A stretch of 64,000 nt of DNA from Thalassobius sp050633445 (GCA_050633445.1 JBOEGN010000034.1:120055-184054), one strand, 5' to 3'; shown: positions 42,718 to 51,391, numbered from the stretch's first letter. Program-made: numbers and translations. Notes: a model not told the origin generated them from the sequence alone.

Positions 42718-44235
42718 GTGTCAGATTTGTCCGTGGGCGCGGCTGAGCGGCATTTCACGCGGCGCATCGAGGCGATCCGCAAAGTCATCGCCCAAGCCCA
42801 AGACTTTGAGGCGGCCAGCCGCGGCCTTCTGGAACTGGGCGCGAAGTGGACACCCAATGTGCTGGCCGCGCAGCTTCAGCAGGCCATGACGCTTGCGGCC
42901 CTGGAAGGACGCGAGGCTGTCTTTGTTGAGGCCGATGGGGAAGTGGCTGGCCTACAGCCTGACTATGTCTCTGCCGGGTTCGTCCGTCAGGAATTTCGCA
43001 ATCAGATTGATTTCCTGACGCAAAAACGCGGCAAACCCACCCGCGCCTGGACGGACGCCATGCATGGCGATCATGATCGTGCATTCGTGGTGGCCGGCGC
43101 AACCGATCTGGCCATGCTGGAAGAGTTCCAGGCGGCTATCGTCGCGGGTGCTGAAACTTACGACATCGAGGGCTTTGCAGCCGAGTTCGACCGGATCGTC
43201 GAAAAATACGGCTGGTCTTATAATGGCGGTCGCGAATGGCGCATTCGGACAATCTTTGAGACCAATATTCGAACCAGCTATATGGCTGGCCGGCTGCAAC
43301 AGATGCGCGACCCGGAAATGGTCAAGCGCCGTCCCTATTGGCAGTACGTTCATGCTGATACCCGTCAGCCCAAAGAACCACGCCCGCACCATCTGAGCTG
43401 GGATGGTTTGGTTTTGCGCTGGGATGATCCGTGGTGGGACAAGTATTTCCCACCCAATGACTGGATGTGTTCGTGCGGCGTGCGCACCCTCAGCGAGGGC
43501 GATCTGCGCCGACTGGGCAAAGACGGGCCTGATGACGCGCCGCTGATCGATATGCAGAAAATCGTGCGACGGGATGGGACGGAAGTCTGGGTGCCCAAGG
43601 GTATCGGCTATGGCTGGGACTACATGCCTGGTGACCTTTGGGAACGGGGGCTTGTCCCGTCGGCCCTCATTGACGAGGCCGGTGGCCTGGAGCCCGAGGG
43701 GCGCCATCGTGTGTTGATCGACGCCCCCGAGCCCCTGGAGGAGCTTCTGCAACGCTCACGGCCTTTCAACGCCTCGCCGCTGTCGCAACATTTGGCCGAT
43801 GAAGACTATGTCCGCTCATTTCTGCTCCCCTTTGGGGCAGATCTCGGCCAGGCCGTTTTGTGGGAAGATCCTGCCGGCACCAAGGTCCCGATTTCAGAGG
43901 AGCTGTTCAAAGACCCAAGCGGTGCCTGGAAGGTCGGCAAGCGGGATCGGGCGCGCTTAACGCCTCTGATTGCGGAAACTCTCCTGGACCCCGACGAAAT
44001 TTGGGTCGGCGTCAGCGAGAAGAAAAACCGTATTGACCCCGAAACTACGGAGCTTCTGGTGGATCGCCGCTACATCCGCACGGATTCGGAAACGGGTTTG
44101 ATCGTGGTCTTCCAGATCGGGCGCAAATGGTGGGAGGCCATTACGGCCTATCCGACGACAAACAAGAAAGGCGATCCTGACCTGAAGCTTTTGGACAAGA
44201 GGCGGGGAGGAAAGCTGCTGTGGAAAAGAAAATGA
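42718..44235 (+). CDS. MuF-type head morphogenesis protein with C-terminal PBECR-like nuclease domain
   Basis: 505 residues starting GTG at 42718. Residues 1-260 are the Mu gpF (gp30)/SPP1 gp7 minor head protein: IRTIFETNIRTSYMAGRLQQ, then HHLSWDGLVLRWDDPWWDKY and FPPNDWMCSCGVRTLSEGDL. Residues about 350-505 form a separate domain ending WVGVSEKKNRIDPETTELLV and WWEAITAYPTTNKKGDP, resembling the PBECR (phage barnase-EndoU-ColicinE5/D-RelE) toxins carried by some MuF proteins. If correct, a few copies of a nuclease are injected or packaged with the head. Confidence 0.78.
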   Translation: MSDLSVGAAERHFTRRIEAIRKVIAQAQDFEAASRGLLELGAKWTPNVLAAQLQQAMTLAALEGREAVFVEADGEVAGLQPDYVSAGFVRQEFRNQIDFLTQKRGKPTRAWTDAMHGDHDRAFVVAGATDLAMLEEFQAAIVAGAETYDIEGFAAEFDRIVEKYGWSYNGGREWRIRTIFETNIRTSYMAGRLQQMRDPEMVKRRPYWQYVHADTRQPKEPRPHHLSWDGLVLRWDDPWWDKYFPPNDWMCSCGVRTLSEGDLRRLGKDGPDDAPLIDMQKIVRRDGTEVWVPKGIGYGWDYMPGDLWERGLVPSALIDEAGGLEPEGRHRVLIDAPEPLEELLQRSRPFNASPLSQHLADEDYVRSFLLPFGADLGQAVLWEDPAGTKVPISEELFKDPSGAWKVGKRDRARLTPLIAETLLDPDEIWVGVSEKKNRIDPETTELLVDRRYIRTDSETGLIVVFQIGRKWWEAITAYPTTNKKGDPDLKLLDKRRGGKLLWKRK

Positions 44236-44257
44236 CGGCCAAGGGCGATCTGGCCGT
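44235..44257 (+). terminator. Hairpin after the MuF gene, possible terminator
   Basis: ACGGCCA (44235-44241) pairs with TGGCCGT (44251-44257), followed by CTTTAC. It lies at the stop codon of the MuF gene and about 80 bp before the gpG gene. The T run is short. Confidence 0.4.
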
Positions 44258-44338
44258 CTTTACGGGGAGCTTCCAGGACCATCAGCCGGTCTTCGCGTGC
44301 CCGCATGGAAATTATAGTGTTATTGGGGGGGGATTTCA

Positions 44339-44917
44339 ATGATCCCGATCAGTACAACGCTCAAAGAGCAGGGCGCACGAAGCGAACTGCAGGACATCCT
44401 GCAGCGCCTCGACGATCCTCAGGGGTTTTACGCCACGGTTGGCGAACGGTTGATCAACTCGTCCAAGGATCGGTTTCGCGAAGAGAACGCGCCCGATGGA
44501 ACGCCCTGGGAGCCTTTGAAACCCGCGACGATCAAGGCGCGGCAAAACGCCGGCCAAACGCCCATCACCATCCTGCGCTCGAACAGCAAGGGCAAAAGCG
44601 GATCTGCTTTGGCGGGGTCCCTGAGCTATCTGGCCAGCGCAGATGAAGTGCGGATCGGATCTCCGTTGCCTTATGCCGCCATTCACCAGTTCGGGGGCCA
44701 GATCCGCATTCCCGAGCGGCAGGGCGAGATCTACCGCGCTGACAACGGCGCCGGTCAGCCTGGGCGACGTTTCGTCAGGAAATCAGAAGCGGCACATGTG
44801 ACCAAAGTCACGATCCCCGCGCATGTCATTCGCATCCCAGCGCGGCCCTATGTCGGGCTGGCCGAGGGGGATGAACAGGGCATTCTGGAAGATGCTCGTC
44901 ACTGGCTCAGCCTTTGA
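44339..44917 (+). CDS. Virion morphogenesis protein (Mu gpG-like)
   Basis: 192 residues. INSSKDRFREENAPDGTPWE, PLKPATIKARQNAG and AAIHQFGGQIRIPERQGEIY are hallmarks of the phage virion morphogenesis family (Mu gpG, tail-head joining). RPYVGLAEGD near the end is also conserved. A run of eight G before the ATG is odd but leaves a usable site. Confidence 0.85.
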   Translation: MIPISTTLKEQGARSELQDILQRLDDPQGFYATVGERLINSSKDRFREENAPDGTPWEPLKPATIKARQNAGQTPITILRSNSKGKSGSALAGSLSYLASADEVRIGSPLPYAAIHQFGGQIRIPERQGEIYRADNGAGQPGRRFVRKSEAAHVTKVTIPAHVIRIPARPYVGLAEGDEQGILEDARHWLSL

Positions 44918-45112
44918 AAACCCAAGACCGTCAGAAATTGCCGAAGGAACGCTTTAGCGGCGTTTAGCGCCCAGTGTCCGTAGAAAGCGCTGAAGGCCTG
45001 TTAACCCCCTGTTAGGATCGCCGGACGGGGCAAATTCGTCGCGACCTGAACTTAGAGCTTGCGATATCAAGGCCGCTTCCCCAGTCTTGGGGCATTCCAG
45101 CCCCCATGAGGC

Positions 45113-45145
45113 CGCCGGACGCCTGTCCGGCGGATTTTGTTTGGC
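45113..45145 (+). terminator. Terminator/promoter-like module, copy 2
   Basis: CCGCCGGAC (45112-45120) pairs perfectly with GTCCGGCGG (45125-45133) around GCCT, followed by ATTTTGTTTGG. It ends transcription after gpG and lies 41 bp before the gpI ATG, the same arrangement as copy 1 at 37842-37874. The 269-bp gap holding it has no gene. Confidence 0.78.
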
Positions 45146-45186
45146 GCTTATGCCAAATCTGGTTCGTCAACAATCGGACGGACCTC

Positions 45187-46326
45187 ATGACCCACACCCC
45201 TCAGAAAGCGCGTATCGAAGTTTTTCGCCCTGGTGCGTTCTCGCCCATGGTCGGTGCAGAGATCACCTTTTCGGCGGCAGACCTGAAGGCCGTGGCGGAT
45301 GCCTATGACCCGGAAACGGCCCCGGCCCCGATCGTGGTGGGGCATCCCAGCAACGATACGCCGGCATACGGCTGGATTGAGGGGCTGGAATACGACGAAA
45401 GCCAGGAGCGTCTGTTCGCAGATCTGCATGAGATCGAGCCTCAGTTCAGCGACCTGGTGAAAGCGGGGCGGTTCAAGAAGGTCAGCATGTCCTTTTTTGG
45501 CCCCGATCATGCAGCCAATCCCAACCCCGGTGCCTGGTATCCCAAGCATGTAGGTTTTCTGGGGGCAGCTGCCCCGGCTGTCAGCGGGCTGAAGAACGTG
45601 GCCTTCTCCGATGCTGAGGGCGTGACCTTTGAATTTGGTGAGCGCGGCTTTGAGGAAGCTGCATCGCTGTTCCGTGGGCTGCGCGATTTCTTCATCGAGC
45701 GGTTCAGCCTGGAAGTGGCTGACAAGGTTCTGCCGTCCTGGCGCATTGAATGGCTGGATGACACGGAGATCGAGCCGAAGGACGGCAATGGTCCGACTTT
45801 CGCGGCTCCTGTTCCCCAGGCGACCCCTCCCTCCAACCCCAAACCTGAAGAAAAGGACCCTGTCGTGACCAAATCGACCGAAGCGGAATTCGCGGATCGC
45901 GAGGCCAAACTGAAGGATCGCGAAGCTAATCTGGCCGCGCGTGAAAAGAATGCTGCTCATGATGAAAACGTGTCGTTTGCGGAAAGCCTGATCGAGGCGG
46001 GAAAACTGATCCCGGCCAGCAAGGATGACCTGGTTGCTGTTCTGGATGCCATGCCCGCCGACCAGTCTGTCAGCTTTTCTGAGGGCGGTGACGATGTTGC
46101 CCTAGGTGATGCTGTTCGCAAAATCTTCGAAGCGCAGCCCGAGGTGGTCAGCTATGGCGCGCTGGATCTGCCTGATGGTCCCGCTGGTGGCGGTGCGCCG
46201 GCCTCTTTTGCCGCCGATGGCAAACCTGTCGATCCTGACGGTCTGAAAATCCATAACCAGGCGCTGACCTATCAGAGCAAGAACCCCGGCACCTCTTACG
46301 AGGCCGCCATTAACGCCGTGAGCTGA
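45187..46326 (+). CDS. Prohead protease/scaffold (Mu gpI-like)
   Basis: 379 residues from the ATG at 45187. The N-terminal protease part has FSPMVGAEITFSAADLKAVA, APIVVGHPSNDTPAYGWIEG (conserved GHP) and KKVSMSFFGPDHAANPNPGA with the serine. The C-terminal half is Pro-, Lys- and Glu-rich with a coiled coil (TEAEFADREAKLKDREANLA), the scaffold part, which in Mu is also made from an internal start. It is the first gene of the capsid block. Confidence 0.86.
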   Translation: MTHTPQKARIEVFRPGAFSPMVGAEITFSAADLKAVADAYDPETAPAPIVVGHPSNDTPAYGWIEGLEYDESQERLFADLHEIEPQFSDLVKAGRFKKVSMSFFGPDHAANPNPGAWYPKHVGFLGAAAPAVSGLKNVAFSDAEGVTFEFGERGFEEAASLFRGLRDFFIERFSLEVADKVLPSWRIEWLDDTEIEPKDGNGPTFAAPVPQATPPSNPKPEEKDPVVTKSTEAEFADREAKLKDREANLAAREKNAAHDENVSFAESLIEAGKLIPASKDDLVAVLDAMPADQSVSFSEGGDDVALGDAVRKIFEAQPEVVSYGALDLPDGPAGGGAPASFAADGKPVDPDGLKIHNQALTYQSKNPGTSYEAAINAVS

Positions 46327-46338
46327 TCGGAGATTTCC

Positions 46339-46677
46339 ATGCTGCGCACCTATCATTCCGTTCTGACCCTGACCGCCACCATGACGGCCACCTGCAATGC
46401 CGGTGACCTGGTTGGTTTCGACAATGCCCCGATCACCGCTGATGATCAGCCGGTCAAGGGGATCGCTCAGGTTCCCGCCACCGAGGTTGGCCTGGACATT
46501 AGCCTGACCGCCATCGGCGAAGAGACCGTGACCGCTGTTGGGGTCATCGCCGCAGGGGATCAACTGGTCTCTGCGAATGGCGGCGTCTCCGCTGCCGGTG
46601 TCGACCCCAACAACGTCTTTGCCACCGCCCTGACCGCCGCCGCTGACGGCGAGCTGGTCCAAATCCTGATCCGCTAA
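46339..46677 (+). CDS. Head decoration/capsid cement protein (DUF2190-like)
   Basis: 112 residues, Ala/Thr/Val/Gly-rich beta protein: ATCNAGDLVGFDNAPITADD, VTAVGVIAAGDQLVSANGGV. This is the pattern of small decoration proteins between protease and major capsid in Mu-like and related phages. Confidence 0.72.
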   Translation: MLRTYHSVLTLTATMTATCNAGDLVGFDNAPITADDQPVKGIAQVPATEVGLDISLTAIGEETVTAVGVIAAGDQLVSANGGVSAAGVDPNNVFATALTAAADGELVQILIR

Positions 46678-46688
46678 GGAGTTCTGAC

Positions 46689-47642
46689 ATGAACCAACCC
46701 GTCAATCAGCGCACCGCAGGTGTCGTGGACCCGATCCTGTCCACCCATGCTCGCGGCTATCGCAATCTGGAATTTATCAGCCATCTGCTGTTTCCGCGTG
46801 TCACTGTGCCAACCCGCTCGATGCGCGTTCTCAAGTTCGGCAAGGAATCCTTCCGCATGTTGAACACCCGTCGCGCGCCCGGTGCGGACAAGAAGCGCGT
46901 TCAGTATGGCTATGCCTCGGACCCTGTCTCCCTGGTGCAGGACGCCCTGGAAGGTTTGGTTCCGATCGAGCACCAGGAAGAAGCTGCCAAAATTCCAGGT
47001 ATCGACCTTGGTCGTGGGGCCGTGAACATGGTGCTGGATGTGGTCGATCTGGGCCTGGAGTTCGATATCGCGGCATTGGCGCGTGACCCGGCCAACTATG
47101 ATGCCAATCACAAGACGGCCCTGGCTGGCACTGATCGCTGGTTCGATGATGCCTCTGACCCCAAAGCGGATATCGACGCCGCTCAGGAAATGATCCGTCG
47201 CTCGATCGGCCGGTATGCCAATACGCTGGAGCTTGGGCCGAGCGCTTTACGCGCCGCCAAGAACCACCCGAAGATCAAAGAGCAGTTCAAGTACACTTCG
47301 AAGGATTCGATCACGACCGAGATGCTGGCCGCTTATTTTGAAGTGGCGCGCGTAATCGTGGGCAAGGCGGTGTATCTGCCTGAAAACGCCGACGACGACA
47401 CGCTGGCAACCGATGTCTGGGGCGATGACGCGATCCTTGCCTACGTTCCCATGCAGGGCGAGAACTTCATGGTGCCGTCCTATGGCTACACATACGAGCT
47501 GAATGGCTATCCGCAGGTGACCAAGCCGTATTTCGAAAACAGCAATGACAGCTGGATCTACCCGACCAAGACAGAGCGCCGTCCTTATCTGACGGGTGCC
47601 GAGGGTGGGTTCCTGATCCAGAACGCAGGCGATGCCAGCTAA
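46689..47642 (+). CDS. Major capsid protein (Mu-like)
   Basis: 317 residues. Conserved stretches: DPILSTHARGYRNLEFISHL, LFPRVTVPTRSMRVLKFGKE, and GYTYELNGYPQVTKPYFENS near the end. GAAGCCGCC-like sites are absent, but AAGGAG precedes the ATG. A strong hairpin terminator follows. It forms the icosahedral shell after gpI processing. Confidence 0.85.
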   Translation: MNQPVNQRTAGVVDPILSTHARGYRNLEFISHLLFPRVTVPTRSMRVLKFGKESFRMLNTRRAPGADKKRVQYGYASDPVSLVQDALEGLVPIEHQEEAAKIPGIDLGRGAVNMVLDVVDLGLEFDIAALARDPANYDANHKTALAGTDRWFDDASDPKADIDAAQEMIRRSIGRYANTLELGPSALRAAKNHPKIKEQFKYTSKDSITTEMLAAYFEVARVIVGKAVYLPENADDDTLATDVWGDDAILAYVPMQGENFMVPSYGYTYELNGYPQVTKPYFENSNDSWIYPTKTERRPYLTGAEGGFLIQNAGDAS

Positions 47643-47660
47643 CCGCTGATCTGATCACGC

Positions 47661-47690
47661 GGAAAGCGGCTCAGGTCCGCTTTCCCTTTC
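47661..47690 (+). terminator. Terminator after the major capsid gene
   Basis: GGAAAGCGG (47661-47669) pairs perfectly with CCGCTTTCC (47677-47685) around CTCAGGT, followed by CTTTCTC. Partial termination here would keep capsid expression above the downstream genes. Confidence 0.68.
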
Positions 47691-47707
47691 TCAACGAGGA
47701 GAGACCT

Positions 47708-48190
47708 TTGGATACCCTTTATGACGTGACCCTGATTGGCCCGGCCAAGGTCAATGGCAAGCGCAAGAGCGTCGGAGACCCCGTGCAGGTTGCGGCAAAT
47801 GACCTGCGCCTGTTGGTGAAGGCCAAGGCCGTCGCGCCGAGCGCGTTGGAAAAGCTGGATGACCCGGAGGCTGCGGCCAAGCCCAGCAAAGAGGCCGAAC
47901 TGGCCGGTCTGCAACAGGCTTATGAGGAGCTGGGCGAAGAATTCGATGCGCTGAGCAAGGAAAACGCGCGCCTGACCGAGCAGGTCAGCGACTTGACGGC
48001 TCAGCTGGCTGAAGCTGAAGCGGACAAAACCAAACTGGCTGGCGAGATTGCGAAAGCGGACCAGGCGATTGAGGCGATGAAGGCAGAGCTTCCCGGTGCG
48101 GCCGAGGAAAAGGCCCCCGCCAAGCCCACGGCGAAACCCGCCGTCAAAACCACTGGCGGCAAACAGAGCGGCGGCGCCACCAAGCGCTGA
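47708..48190 (+). CDS. Coiled-coil phage structural protein, hypothetical
   Basis: 160 residues starting TTG at 47708 with GAGGAGAG upstream. A small N-terminal beta domain (LYDVTLIGPAKVNGKRKSVG) is followed by a long coiled coil (SKENARLTEQVSDLTAQLAE) and a Lys/Ala/Pro-rich tail. Probably a head or joining protein; no firm family. Confidence 0.6.
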   Translation: MDTLYDVTLIGPAKVNGKRKSVGDPVQVAANDLRLLVKAKAVAPSALEKLDDPEAAAKPSKEAELAGLQQAYEELGEEFDALSKENARLTEQVSDLTAQLAEAEADKTKLAGEIAKADQAIEAMKAELPGAAEEKAPAKPTAKPAVKTTGGKQSGGATKR

Positions 48191-48254
48191 TGCACACCGC
48201 TGGGCGGCCCCCGTGTCGCCCAGACCCCCTCACTCCAGTTTTCGGAAATCCCTC

Positions 48255-48521
48255 ATGTCCACTTCAAAACCCCATGCTGGTCTGCCCGTAGCGGGCTATG
48301 CCGCGCAAAAAGAAAATGCCGTCGCGAAGGTGAACGAGAGCAAGCATCTCGAAGAGCGCGTTCTGCGGTTCCTGGATGAGTTGGCTGCGGATGCCGAACT
48401 TGCTGCGGACCCGCGTTGGTTTGCGATCGGCCGGACCAACATCGAGCAGGGGTTCATGGCGGTTAATCGGGCGGTGTTTAAGCCCAGCCGCGTCTGCCTG
48501 CCCGAAGAGGGGGCGCAGTAA
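48255..48521 (+). CDS. Acb2/Tad1-like small protein, putative anti-CBASS cyclic-nucleotide sponge
   Basis: 88 residues. The C-terminal helix-turn WFAIGRTNIEQGFMAVNRAV followed by FKP matches the Acb2/Tad1 hairpin signature (RW-x-A-I-x-[RK]-T-D/N-x-Q-x-G-F-M-A-x-x-R-A-V-x-x-P), and the N-terminal GLPVAGYAAQKENAVAKVNE resembles its first helix (typically H/x-G-Y followed by charged residues). Acb2 proteins bind cyclic di- and trinucleotide signals and stop CBASS effectors; they occur in Mu-like phages beside capsid genes, as here. The ATG at 48255 is preceded by a weak site. Family call by motif; activity untested. Confidence 0.7.
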   Translation: MSTSKPHAGLPVAGYAAQKENAVAKVNESKHLEERVLRFLDELAADAELAADPRWFAIGRTNIEQGFMAVNRAVFKPSRVCLPEEGAQ

Positions 48522-48946
48522 TGCCTTATGCCTCACTTCAGGATCTGATCGAGCGCGCCGGTGAAAACGAGCTGCGCCAGATCGCAGACCATGACCGGGA
48601 CGGTATTGCCGACGCCGATGTCATTGCTGCGGCGCTGGAAGATGCCGAGAACCAGATCAATGGCTATGTCGGCACCCGCTACCAGGTCCCGCTTGATCCG
48701 GTCCCCGCATTGGTGCGGACCTGGGCGGTTTCGATCGCCCGCTATGTCCTGCACCGCAACGGTGCCCCTGTGCACGTTGAGGCCGATTACAAGGATGCGA
48801 TTTCTGCGCTGAAAGATGTCGCGGCAAAACGGATCGCCCTGCCGGTTGCTGAAGGTGAGACCGCCCCGGCCGTGACAGGCGGTACGACCCTGGCGGCACA
48901 TCCCGAACAGGTTTTCACATCCCAGAAACTGCGGGGATGGAAGTGA
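48521..48946 (+). CDS. Mu gp36-like head-tail protein (DUF1320)
   Basis: 141 residues. MPYASLQDLIERAGENELRQ, DAENQINGYVGTRYQVPLDP and WAVSIARYVLHRN are typical DUF1320. The start overlaps the previous stop (TAATG). It is a connector or head-completion protein in Mu-like phages. Confidence 0.85.
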   Translation: MPYASLQDLIERAGENELRQIADHDRDGIADADVIAAALEDAENQINGYVGTRYQVPLDPVPALVRTWAVSIARYVLHRNGAPVHVEADYKDAISALKDVAAKRIALPVAEGETAPAVTGGTTLAAHPEQVFTSQKLRGWK

Positions 48947-49377
48947 TGCTTACCGAGATATTCAATCATCTGTCAGGCAGTTTGCCAGGCGAGACCTGGG
49001 CAGGGGTCGAGATCGCTGAGGACATCGACGTTCTTAAGGAAATGGCGGGCACCGTCGAGGACGCCACCGTAATTATCATGCCCTGGGGGGAACGGGCCGC
49101 GCCCAACAGCCGGGCGACGGGTGGCGTTTTGCAGCGCGTCGAGCAGCGGTTCACCACGGGTATCGTGCAGCGCGATTTCTCGGGCCGTCTGGGGGGCGAG
49201 CGCGCGACGCGGACAGACAGCCTGAAGGGGGATATCGAAGCCGCTTTGCTTGGGTTTGAGATCCCCGGATTTGATGAACCCTGCGAACTGATCGGTGGCG
49301 AGACCAGCCCAATATCGCGCGGTGTCAGCATCTACGTTCAAACCTGGGCCGCCGCCCGCTTCCTGACAGGAGAGTAA
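48946..49377 (+). CDS. Mu gp37-like protein
   Basis: 143 residues from ATG 48946 (TGATG overlap with gp36; an in-frame ATG at 48937 is possible). WGERAAPNSRATGGVLQRVE and YVQTWAAARFLTGE are similar to the Mu gp37 (DUF1834-type) neck/tail proteins. Position between gp36 and the tail tube supports this. Confidence 0.7.
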   Translation: MLTEIFNHLSGSLPGETWAGVEIAEDIDVLKEMAGTVEDATVIIMPWGERAAPNSRATGGVLQRVEQRFTTGIVQRDFSGRLGGERATRTDSLKGDIEAALLGFEIPGFDEPCELIGGETSPISRGVSIYVQTWAAARFLTGE

Positions 49378-49378
49378 C

Positions 49379-49567
49379 ATGCACCAACTGCCCAAGACAG
49401 GCGGGCGCCACAAGCGTGATCCGAAAAAGGGTCACCTGAGCGTCCAGCAGAAGCCAACCCGGCCTGCAGACCCACCGTTGCCGACCGGCCCTGCCGTTGT
49501 CGGAACTGGAACGACCGAAACAGCCGTCTCTGAAACAGCGGCTGACACCAAGGGAGACAAAGCATGA
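49379..49567 (+). CDS. Small Pro/Thr-rich phage protein (DUF2635-like position)
   Basis: 62 residues, disordered: QLPKTGGRHKRDPKKGHLSV, then Pro/Thr/Ala-rich. CAGGAGAG precedes the ATG. Mu-like phages often have a short protein here, before the tail tube. Function unknown. Confidence 0.55.
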   Translation: MHQLPKTGGRHKRDPKKGHLSVQQKPTRPADPPLPTGPAVVGTGTTETAVSETAADTKGDKA

Positions 49568-50490
49568 GCATTCGTCGTTGGAACAAGCTGGCGTTCCTCC
49601 ACAAAATTGAAGCAGTGTATGGTACGGATGTGAACCCGGCCGCAGCAGACGCGATCGTCGCGTCTAATATCACTTTCACTCCGATGCAGGCGGACGAAGA
49701 AGCCCGCGACCTGTTGCTGCCTTATCTGGGCAACCAGGGTGCAATTCTGACCGGCGAACATGGTCGCATCGAGTTCGATGTGGAGCTCGCCGGGGCCGGA
49801 GCGGCTGGCGACATTCCCAAATATGGATCGCTGCTGAGGATTTGCGGCCTGGCGGAAACCGTGACGACCGGCACTGATGTCACATATTCGATTGTCGAAG
49901 ACGGTGTTGAAAGCGGCTCGATCTATTTCAACAGCGATGGGGTGCAGCATATTTTTGTGGGTACGCAGGCCAATGTTCAGCCGGGCTTTACCGCCAAGCG
50001 CTTTCCCAAGTTCCGCTTCAGCCTGACCGGCCTGCTGGGCACGGTGACCGACGCAATTCTGCCCACCGTGACCGATGCGGGCTGGGTGACGCCTGTCGCG
50101 GTCAACAAGGCCAATACCACCATGAACCTGCATGGCTGGTCAGCGGTTGCGCAAAGCCTGTCGCTGGACCTGGGCAATGTGCTGACGCCGCGCTTTCTTA
50201 TCGGCGAGGAATCGGTGCGCATCACCGATCGCAAATCGTCCGGCACCGCTGTGGTGGATGCCAAATCGGTCGCGACCGTGGATTGGTTTGGCGTTGCGCG
50301 TGCCCGTAGCCGTGGCGCTTTGAGCATCCAGCATGGCACCACCGCTGGCAACATCGTCGAGATATCGGCGCCCGCTGTGGAAATCGGCGCCCCCTCGCAA
50401 GGGCAGGAAAACAACATCGTCAACTATTCGCTGCCTTTGGGGCTGTGCCCTGAAAACGGGCGTGACGAGCTGACGATCACGGTGCGTTAA
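49564..50490 (+). CDS. Siphovirus-type tail tube protein
   Basis: 308 residues. KLAFLHKIEAVYGTDVNPAA at the start and IYFNSDGVQHIFVGTQANVQ are characteristic of tail tube proteins of siphovirus-tailed Mu-like phages. It is followed by the chaperone and tape-measure genes. No sheath gene precedes it, which shows that the tail is non-contractile. Confidence 0.8.
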   Translation: MSIRRWNKLAFLHKIEAVYGTDVNPAAADAIVASNITFTPMQADEEARDLLLPYLGNQGAILTGEHGRIEFDVELAGAGAAGDIPKYGSLLRICGLAETVTTGTDVTYSIVEDGVESGSIYFNSDGVQHIFVGTQANVQPGFTAKRFPKFRFSLTGLLGTVTDAILPTVTDAGWVTPVAVNKANTTMNLHGWSAVAQSLSLDLGNVLTPRFLIGEESVRITDRKSSGTAVVDAKSVATVDWFGVARARSRGALSIQHGTTAGNIVEISAPAVEIGAPSQGQENNIVNYSLPLGLCPENGRDELTITVR

Positions 50491-50645
50491 CGCCATTCCG
50501 TGGGGATTGATGAGCGCACTGTGAGGGGGCGCAACATTTCAAACCATCGCGCCGGGATGGCGGGCGTGGATGGTCAGGAGAAGTACCCGAGGGCCGCAGG
50601 ATGTGGCCCCAGCCATCACACAAACGGAATATGGAGAACACACTC

Positions 50646-51391
50646 ATGAAATTCGTCCTCGCCGATACCCCTCGCTACTGGTGGCCTGTCGTTGTCGAAA
50701 TGCCGGACACGGACAATCCCGGCCAGTTTGTCGAGCTGAGCTTCAAGGTTCTATTCGAACCGCGTGACCAGGACGCAGAAGTTGCCGAGCGCGCCCGCGT
50801 CCTGGCCATTCTGGATGCCGAAGAGCAGCTGAAGGTAGACCGGATGTCCCTTGCGGCCGTCATCAAGGATTGGGACGAGATCGTGGACACCGACAAAACC
50901 CCCGTGCCTTTTACCGCCGCCAAGGTCGATCAGATGCTCCGCCAGCCCTGGGCGCGCATGGCGGTTTGGACCGCCTATCACGAAAGCATGGCGGGCGGGG
51001 CTCACTTGGGAAACTGAAGGACGCGGCCAGAGCCTGGGCAATGGCCCGGCTTGGCCGCGTTGATGATCGCGAACCTGTCAGGATTGACGACGAAATCACC
51101 CGACAGTTTCGCGCGATGGGGGCAGAGGTGCCCGCGCAGGAGATAGGTTCTGACAAGGTTGCAGGAGGGTTCGAAGTGTTGCCATCAAACTGGAAAAGCG
51201 TCTGTGCCTTTCTGGCCTGCGAGACCCAGTGGCAGGTCGCTGCGGGCATGGCTGGGCTGATCTGGCTGGGGCTGAATTACCAGGGCGTTGACGTCGTTCT
51301 GAGGCGCAGCGGTGCAGCTGAGGCCGTTTTTGCGGACATTCAGGTCATGGAAGCGGAGGCTCTTGTGGTCTTTGGGGAGGCACAATCGTGA
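50646..51391 (+). CDS. Tail assembly chaperones G and G-T, joined by -1 frameshift
   Basis: The zero frame (50646-51017) encodes a 123-residue protein (FVLADTPRYWWPVVVEMPDT; LRQPWARMAVWTAYHESMAG). Just before its stop, GGGAAAC at 51008-51014 is in the X-XXY-YYZ phase. A -1 slip continues LKDAARAWAMARLGRVDD for 125 more residues to 51391, ending 4 bp inside the tape-measure start. This is the classic lambda G/GT arrangement ahead of the tape measure: the two products, made in a fixed ratio, chaperone tail length control. Confidence 0.85.
51008..51014 (+). promoter_or_regulatory. -1 programmed ribosomal frameshift site GGGAAAC
   Basis: Canonical slippery heptamer of the form XXXYYYZ read as TTG-GGA-AAC-TGA in the zero frame, with the stop codon adjacent. 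The downstream -1 frame is open for 125 codons and lacks its own good start. The stop codon after the slip site may itself provide the pause. Confidence 0.85.

Noticed and set aside
44918..45112. A gene between gpG and the second hairpin module
   Set aside because: No frame with a start and site was found; the region holds small palindromes and probably promoter DNA.
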